A DNA stretch of 6,611 nucleotides from AM-1111 sp046302135 (GTDB lineage: Bacteria; Bacteroidota; Bacteroidia; B-17B0; Aurantibacillaceae). The number at the start of each line of letters is the position of its first letter. Positions within the stretch are counted from its first letter, which is position 1. Position numbers and translations under genes: made by a program. The notes below the pieces were generated by a model. It was given only the letters and a program-made list of their open reading frames with translations, ran no database searches and was not told the origin of the DNA. Shown piece by piece: positions 6,101 through 6,611 of the stretch. The DNA lies in NCBI GenBank assembly GCA_046302135.1, contig JBKCIQ010000157.1, positions 1-6,611 of the forward strand. Reading direction: 5' to 3'.

Positions 6101-6611
6101 ATAGAAAAACTTGCGCTCGCACCTTGGCAAATTGAAGAATTAAAAGGTTGCTGTGTGATTTGCGGACAAACAATGTAAGATATTATTATTACTCCCTGCG
6201 CTCCATTTCCACCATTCACATTTGATCCGCCACCTCTGGCTCCACCACCACCACCACCATAGTTTACCCCATTGGAACCAGGGGTTGAAGTAGCTGTGGA
6301 CCCAGCACCCCCATTTCCGCCGGGAGCAACCCCTATGCCACCAGTTGGTAATCCTCCGACTCCGCCATTGGTTGTTGTTCCTGCCCCACCACCACCACCA
6401 CCTGACGCACCACCTAAAATTCCTGCCGCACCATTTCCACCGGACCATTTTGTTGTTCCATACCCGGTAGCTGAACTTCCACCTACACCACCTGCCCCAC
6501 CACCACCACCACCACCTGAGCCTGGACCACCTCCATTTGCTAAAATTGTTGTGTTTGATAAAAACCATGTAGATGTACCAGAAGTACCAGCAGTGCTGCC
6601 TCCTGATCCAC
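1..6611 (-). CDS. Giant secreted Ig/PKD-like repeat protein (adhesin-like), internal fragment, open at both ends
   Basis: One frame on the minus strand stays open for 2203 codons (6609 down to 1) with no stop, and every conserved repeat falls in this frame without a frameshift. The product is a chain of β-sandwich modules: glycine-rich domain, Ig-like, BIG_2-like, SprB-type, PKD-like and He_PIG-like repeats, all rich in Ser, Thr, Asn and Gly with regularly placed Cys. Large secreted proteins of this make-up are typical of Bacteroidota; many act in surface adhesion or gliding and leave by the type IX secretion system. The signal peptide should lie above 6611 and any T9SS sorting domain below 1, so export route and anchoring are inferred. 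No catalytic domain is visible. The exact role is unknown; it could be an adhesin, a gliding-type filament or a matrix protein. Confidence is high for the reading frame and class, low for function. Confidence 0.95.
166..423 (-). repeat. He_PIG-like repeat 5 (H-type, 86 aa)
   Basis: Residues 2063-2148. Nearly the same as repeat 4, with 'TTTVATG' in place of 'TTTGATG' and 'NIIVNPN' at the end, which leads into the next Y-type copy. Confidence 0.9.
424..681 (-). repeat. He_PIG-like repeat 4 (H-type, 86 aa)
   Basis: Residues 1977-2062. It shares with repeat 5 a 38-base identical block (617..654 here, 359..396 there) coding the 'TPTLCINTTLTNIT' region, the longest exact repeat I noticed in the window. 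It begins with 'TVDTASS', a possible O-glycosylation site. Confidence 0.9.
682..939 (-). repeat. He_PIG-like repeat 3 (H-type, 86 aa)
   Basis: Residues 1891-1976. Same frame and length as repeat 2. Variations are 'GLPIGVTAAW', 'ISDTITISGTPISSG' and 'PVTGGCGNLN'. The 'SDTI' site is one of few acidic positions in the array. Confidence 0.9.
940..1197 (-). repeat. He_PIG-like repeat 2 (H-type, 86 aa)
   Basis: Residues 1805-1890. Core motifs: 'SSTPTLCINTSLTNITHTTT', 'TGLPAGVTASW', 'ITISGTPTASGTFNYSIP', 'LTGGCG'. There are two Cys per repeat, likely a disulfide. First of four copies at a strict 258 bp spacing. Confidence 0.9.
1198..1467 (-). repeat. He_PIG-like repeat 1 (Y-type, 90 aa)
   Basis: Residues 1715-1804. 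It opens the C-terminal array. 'NQTVCITSPITNITYATTGAT' style motifs are followed by 'SGLPTGINANF', 'TITVSGTPALPG', 'FTIPLLGGCG' and 'TITVTP'. The 'GLP.G......i.iSGTP...G.y.f' core matches the putative Ig family He_PIG. It has 'ITYATT' where the next four copies have 'ITHTTT'. Confidence 0.85.
1468..1746 (-). repeat. 93-aa YQWY-type Ig repeat, copy 4 (type B, divergent)
   Basis: Residues 1622-1714. Type B features are 'FSNVAGTNYYYCVVSGTCG' with C1692. It is the most diverged copy ('YQWF' for 'YQWY', 'GGAIVVNP' for 'SGAM.VNP'), as end copies of tandem arrays often are. It is followed directly by the He_PIG-like array. Confidence 0.85.
1747..2025 (-). repeat. 93-aa YQWY-type Ig repeat, copy 3 (type A)
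   Basis: Residues 1529-1621. It returns to type A: 'QTVCEGFSFNPIS', 'SNSSPSTNGG', 'YYYAIVNGICG', 'SGAMIVNP', with A1599 at the variable Cys position. Confidence 0.9.
2026..2304 (-). repeat. 93-aa YQWY-type Ig repeat, copy 2 (type B)
   Basis: Residues 1436-1528. Type B markers are 'SNVSGTNYYYCIVSGGCG' and a 'VCINGPLNS' start. C1506 sits exactly 93 residues after A1413. A 'DTI' site (D1489) fits the Bacteroidota O-glycosylation pattern. Confidence 0.9.
2305..2583 (-). repeat. 93-aa YQWY-type Ig repeat, copy 1 (type A)
   Basis: Residues 1343-1435. Type A markers are 'QTVCEGSSFNPIS', 'NSSPATIGG', 'YYYAIVNGSCG' and 'SGAMLVNP'. The position that is Cys in type B copies is Ala here (A1413). Confidence 0.9.
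2584..2811 (-). repeat. GPYC-type repeat 2 of a tandem pair (76 aa)
   Basis: Residues 1267-1342. It repeats the previous module closely: 'SNTGPFCVGSTISLTASGG', 'TTYSWSGPNAFSSSNQNP' and 'MAGVYTVTVTQNGC'. The shared 'VYTVTVTQNGC' core uses partly different synonymous codons, so the duplication is not very recent. Confidence 0.85.
2812..3042 (-). repeat. GPYC-type repeat 1 of a tandem pair (77 aa)
   Basis: Residues 1190-1266. Motifs are 'NNTGPYCSGQTISLTSAGG', 'TTYSWGGPNSFTSSSQNPNI' and 'MSGVYTVTVTQNGCSS'. It is an Ig/PKD-type β-sandwich with one Cys at each end. It is followed directly by a close paralogue at 2811-2584. Confidence 0.85.
3043..3321 (-). other. Ig-like module before the repeat arrays
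   Basis: Residues 1097-1189. 'SSDQTICSGSSPSSITLTG' is followed by 'TIQWQESNNNSTWTNITGAT', 'LSSAQIGTL', 'TKYFRALSTNGVC' and 'TVTVNPIP'. The 'IQWQES.N...W..I.GAT' pattern with 'tyFRa.st.g.C' is a widespread Ig-like repeat of Bacteroidota. R1165 in the 'YFRA' strand is the last basic (Lys/Arg) residue before a run of 1038 residues without one. Confidence 0.8.
3322..3963 (-). other. Ig-like repeat, split by a second nested domain
   Basis: The first half (residues 883-903) ends 'STVCSGSNATLTA'. The second half (1052-1096) starts 'TYTWNPGALSGSSVSPT' and continues 'TTYTATGTNLSGC' and 'TVIVDI'. Together they make the very common Bacteroidota repeat 'CSGsxaTLTAsGaxTYTWnPg...sP..TTtYTvTgt...GC'. Residues 904-1051 lie between them and are not part of it. 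The break is at the same structural place as in the split SprB repeat at 5652-5029, between the strand after the first Cys and the Trp strand. No Lys or Arg is found in the host halves. Confidence 0.85.
3457..3900 (-). other. Nested β-sandwich-like module 2
   Basis: Residues 904-1051. Blocks in order are 'KEEKLDAAQTIANQ', 'GWQTFKPSYSGKLLKVRL', 'VNINIYSGTPATGTLLGS', 'SWDDYVFSGSGISVTANANY', 'NPYPNGQAYYG' and 'NDFSFETYIDPN'. They align in order with module 1: 'WQSFTPAISGK' with 'WQTFKPSYSGK', 'VYSG' with 'IYSG', 'YPGG' with 'YPNG', 'SDLSFKTYMIPN' with 'NDFSFETYIDPN'. It carries eight Lys/Arg (K904, K907, K932, K938, K941, R943, R945, K977), the densest basic content in the window, and no Cys. 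A ligand-binding role is an inference from the fold-like pattern only. Confidence 0.75.
3964..4242 (-). other. PKD-like module 2
   Basis: Residues 790-882. 'QTCSGNPLNYSITTDQPGTN' leads into 'YTWQAFGNSNVSG', then 'ISDVLVNSGTSNQTVIYNF', 'TTAGCVGTQTISVSV' and the linker 'ANVP'. The 'i.d.l.n....q.v.Y' block followed by a late Cys is characteristic of PKD-like modules of Bacteroidota. The CD region is longer than in module 1. Confidence 0.75.
4243..4458 (-). other. BIG_2-like Ig module, copy 2
   Basis: Residues 718-789. It has 'TLCMGTNTTLTAPG', 'TWTSSNTSMLTV', 'GTATITATSPAGC' and 'MTVNPV', parallel to copy 1 at 5868-5653. Instead of the usual 'V..L.PGS' turn it has 'VVALCCVNSGT' with adjacent Cys 761 and 762, absent from copy 1. 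Confidence 0.8.
4459..4740 (-). other. YQWY-type Ig repeat, isolated copy
   Basis: Residues 624-717. The motifs 'QTICSGNSF', 'GLTYQWYSNSSPSTSGG', 'AITGATSSSYTPPSSTAG' and 'YYYCIVNGSCG' match the four-copy tandem at 2583-1468, but this copy stands alone about 1.9 kb upstream in reading order. It keeps three Cys, including C694 in 'YYYC'. It is closest to tandem copies 1 and 3 in its 'SNSSP', 'IVNG' and 'SGAM' motifs. Confidence 0.85.
4741..5028 (-). other. PKD-like module 1
   Basis: Residues 528-623. 'FVCSGTPLNIPISASGGTAP' leads into 'YTFSW', then 'TITDNITLTGSTAQNVTYSI', 'DINACV' and 'GVNVNPV'. This is the layout of the PKD-like modules frequent in Bacteroidota surface proteins: a Cys near the start, 'd.l.n....q.v.Y.i' in the middle and a late Cys before 'V.V.P'. 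Here the site before the 'YTFSW' strand is uninterrupted, which gives an internal reference for the two split repeats. Confidence 0.75.
5029..5652 (-). other. SprB-type repeat, split by a nested domain
   Basis: The first half (residues 320-347) reads 'ICFGGNTGSINLTASGGTP' and the second half (484-527) 'PYNYSWSNSAVTEDIS' followed by 'LVAGSYSVIVSDGNSC' and 'ITQP'. Joined, they make one standard SprB repeat, the module first named from the Flavobacterium gliding adhesin SprB ('CxGGxTGSI...GGTPPYTYSWSNGATTEDI...AGTYTVTVTDANGC...ITQP'). The two halves are separated by 136 residues that do not belong to the repeat. The break falls between 'SGGTP' and 'PYNYSW', in the loop before the core Trp strand. 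The halves are intact, so the gene is not broken; this is a domain within a domain. Confidence 0.85.
5161..5568 (-). other. Nested β-sandwich-like module 1 inside the SprB repeat
   Basis: Residues 348-483. Visible blocks are 'AQTAAIDQQQ', 'FWQSFTPAISGKFSSIDI', 'WYVYSGAGQSGTILASGS', 'LWKNIVITGNPVLIAGQQY', 'NVYPGG' and 'SDLSFKTYMIPN'. The pattern of a 'WQSFTP' strand, a 'VYSG..GTIL' strand, 'AGQQYTF' and a terminal 'DLSFKTY' resembles short secreted β-sandwich modules, possibly carbohydrate- or ligand-binding; no family is named with certainty. The insert has four Lys/Arg (K381, K428, R447, K477) and several Trp, while its host repeat has no Lys or Arg. It is related to the second insert at 3457-3900. 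Cys 363 and 457 could pair. Confidence 0.75.
5653..5868 (-). other. BIG_2-like Ig module, copy 1
   Basis: Residues 248-319 (72 residues). The motif run 'TWSSSNTSIATIN', then 'SGFVNTLAPGSVTI', then 'ATSPAGC' fits the bacterial Ig-like group 2 pattern. A paralogous copy of the same length, also 72 residues, lies at 4458-4243 and shares 'TLC.G', 'TW.SSNTS' and 'ATSPAGC'. There are no Lys or Arg. Confidence 0.8.
5869..6168 (-). other. Ig-like module 1
   Basis: Residues 148-247. The layout is that of an Ig-like domain: 'ICQGASASFSIVASGG' (first Cys and B strand), 'TYQWQVSTNGGSTW' (C strand with core Trp), 'YQYRCVLSNGCG' (F strand Cys plus a further Cys) and the closing 'ATLTVNPIP' linker. The 'STNGGSTWSNV' stretch is typical of such modules in Bacteroidota secreted proteins. 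It starts directly after the glycine-rich domain. Confidence 0.85.
6241..6258 (-). repeat. GGT trinucleotide run encoding six Gly
   Basis: Five GGT codons plus GGA encode Gly 118-123, followed by 'ARGGG', which holds one of only two basic residues of the glycine-rich domain. Confidence 0.9.
6385..6402 (-). repeat. GGT trinucleotide run encoding six Gly
   Basis: Five GGT codons plus GGG encode Gly 70-75, followed by Ala-Gly as in the tract at residues 32-38. The surrounding 'GGGGAG' context is shared, suggesting an internal duplication or convergent low complexity. Confidence 0.9.
6496..6516 (-). repeat. GGT trinucleotide run encoding seven Gly
   Basis: Six GGT codons followed by GGG encode Gly 32-38. 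This is the longest of three in-frame poly-Gly tracts. Slippage by one unit would change length without breaking the frame. Confidence 0.9.

Larger units (their letters stand above)
6172..6609 (-). other. Glycine-rich domain (N-terminal part cut by window edge)
   Basis: Residues 1-146 are dominated by Gly with scattered Ser, Thr and Asn. They hold three poly-Gly runs (residues 32-38, 70-75, 118-123), motifs such as 'LANGGGPGSG', and a closing 'NGGNGAQGVIIISY' strand. This matches the glycine-rich domain common in secreted Bacteroidota proteins, which usually opens with a 'PAGVTSITVEAWGGGG'-like strand; that part would lie just beyond 6611. The family's end strand ('GxVxISY') is clearly present. 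Its function is not established; related glycine-rich folds can form bundles of polyglycine helices, so the same may apply here by inference. The only basic residues are K54 and R125. Confidence 0.85.

Noticed and set aside
6140..6568. Minus-strand open frame very rich in Trp and Arg.
   Set aside because: It is the glycine-rich domain read in the wrong phase, where GGT runs turn into TGG (Trp). Such composition is not protein-like.
1..6611. Promoters, terminators, ribosome binding sites or a second gene.
   Set aside because: The whole window is one open coding frame with no intergenic gap, and any AT-rich or palindromic words inside it have no supporting context.

Overview
The window lies inside one giant gene read on the minus strand. 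From the first complete codon (6609..6607) to the last (3..1) there are 2203 codons without a stop. Both gene ends are outside, so the signal peptide, true start and C-terminus cannot be seen. No other gene, RNA, promoter or terminator is supported. Residue numbers below count from the codon at 6609..6607.

The protein is a secreted multi-domain adhesin-like repeat protein of the kind typical of Bacteroidota. It has a glycine-rich domain, Ig-like, PKD-like, SprB-type and group 2 (BIG_2-like) Ig modules, and He_PIG-like repeats. It is rich in Ser, Thr, Asn and Gly. Such proteins are usually exported by Sec and the type IX secretion system and act at the cell surface in adhesion or gliding. The sorting domain that would confirm this would lie beyond position 1.

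Order from N to C (high to low coordinates): glycine-rich domain (6609-6172); Ig-like module (6168-5869); BIG_2-like module (5868-5653); an SprB repeat split by an inserted 136-residue module (5652-5029); PKD-like (5028-4741); a YQWY-type Ig module (4740-4459); second BIG_2-like module (4458-4243); second PKD-like (4242-3964); a second Ig-like repeat split by a 148-residue insert (3963-3322); one further Ig-like module (3321-3043); a pair of 77/76-residue repeats (3042-2584); four tandem repeats of exactly 93 residues (2583-1468); and at least six He_PIG-like repeats with an 86-residue (258 bp) core period (1467-1, continuing out of the window).

The most unusual features are the two related nested domains. 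Each sits at the same place in a host Ig-type repeat, just before the 'YxW' strand. They hold 12 of the 17 Lys/Arg residues in the whole 2203-residue segment. C-terminal to R1165 the remaining 1038 residues contain no Lys or Arg at all. The picture is of a neutral-to-acidic stalk carrying two distinct, charged, probably functional modules near a glycine-rich N-terminal region.
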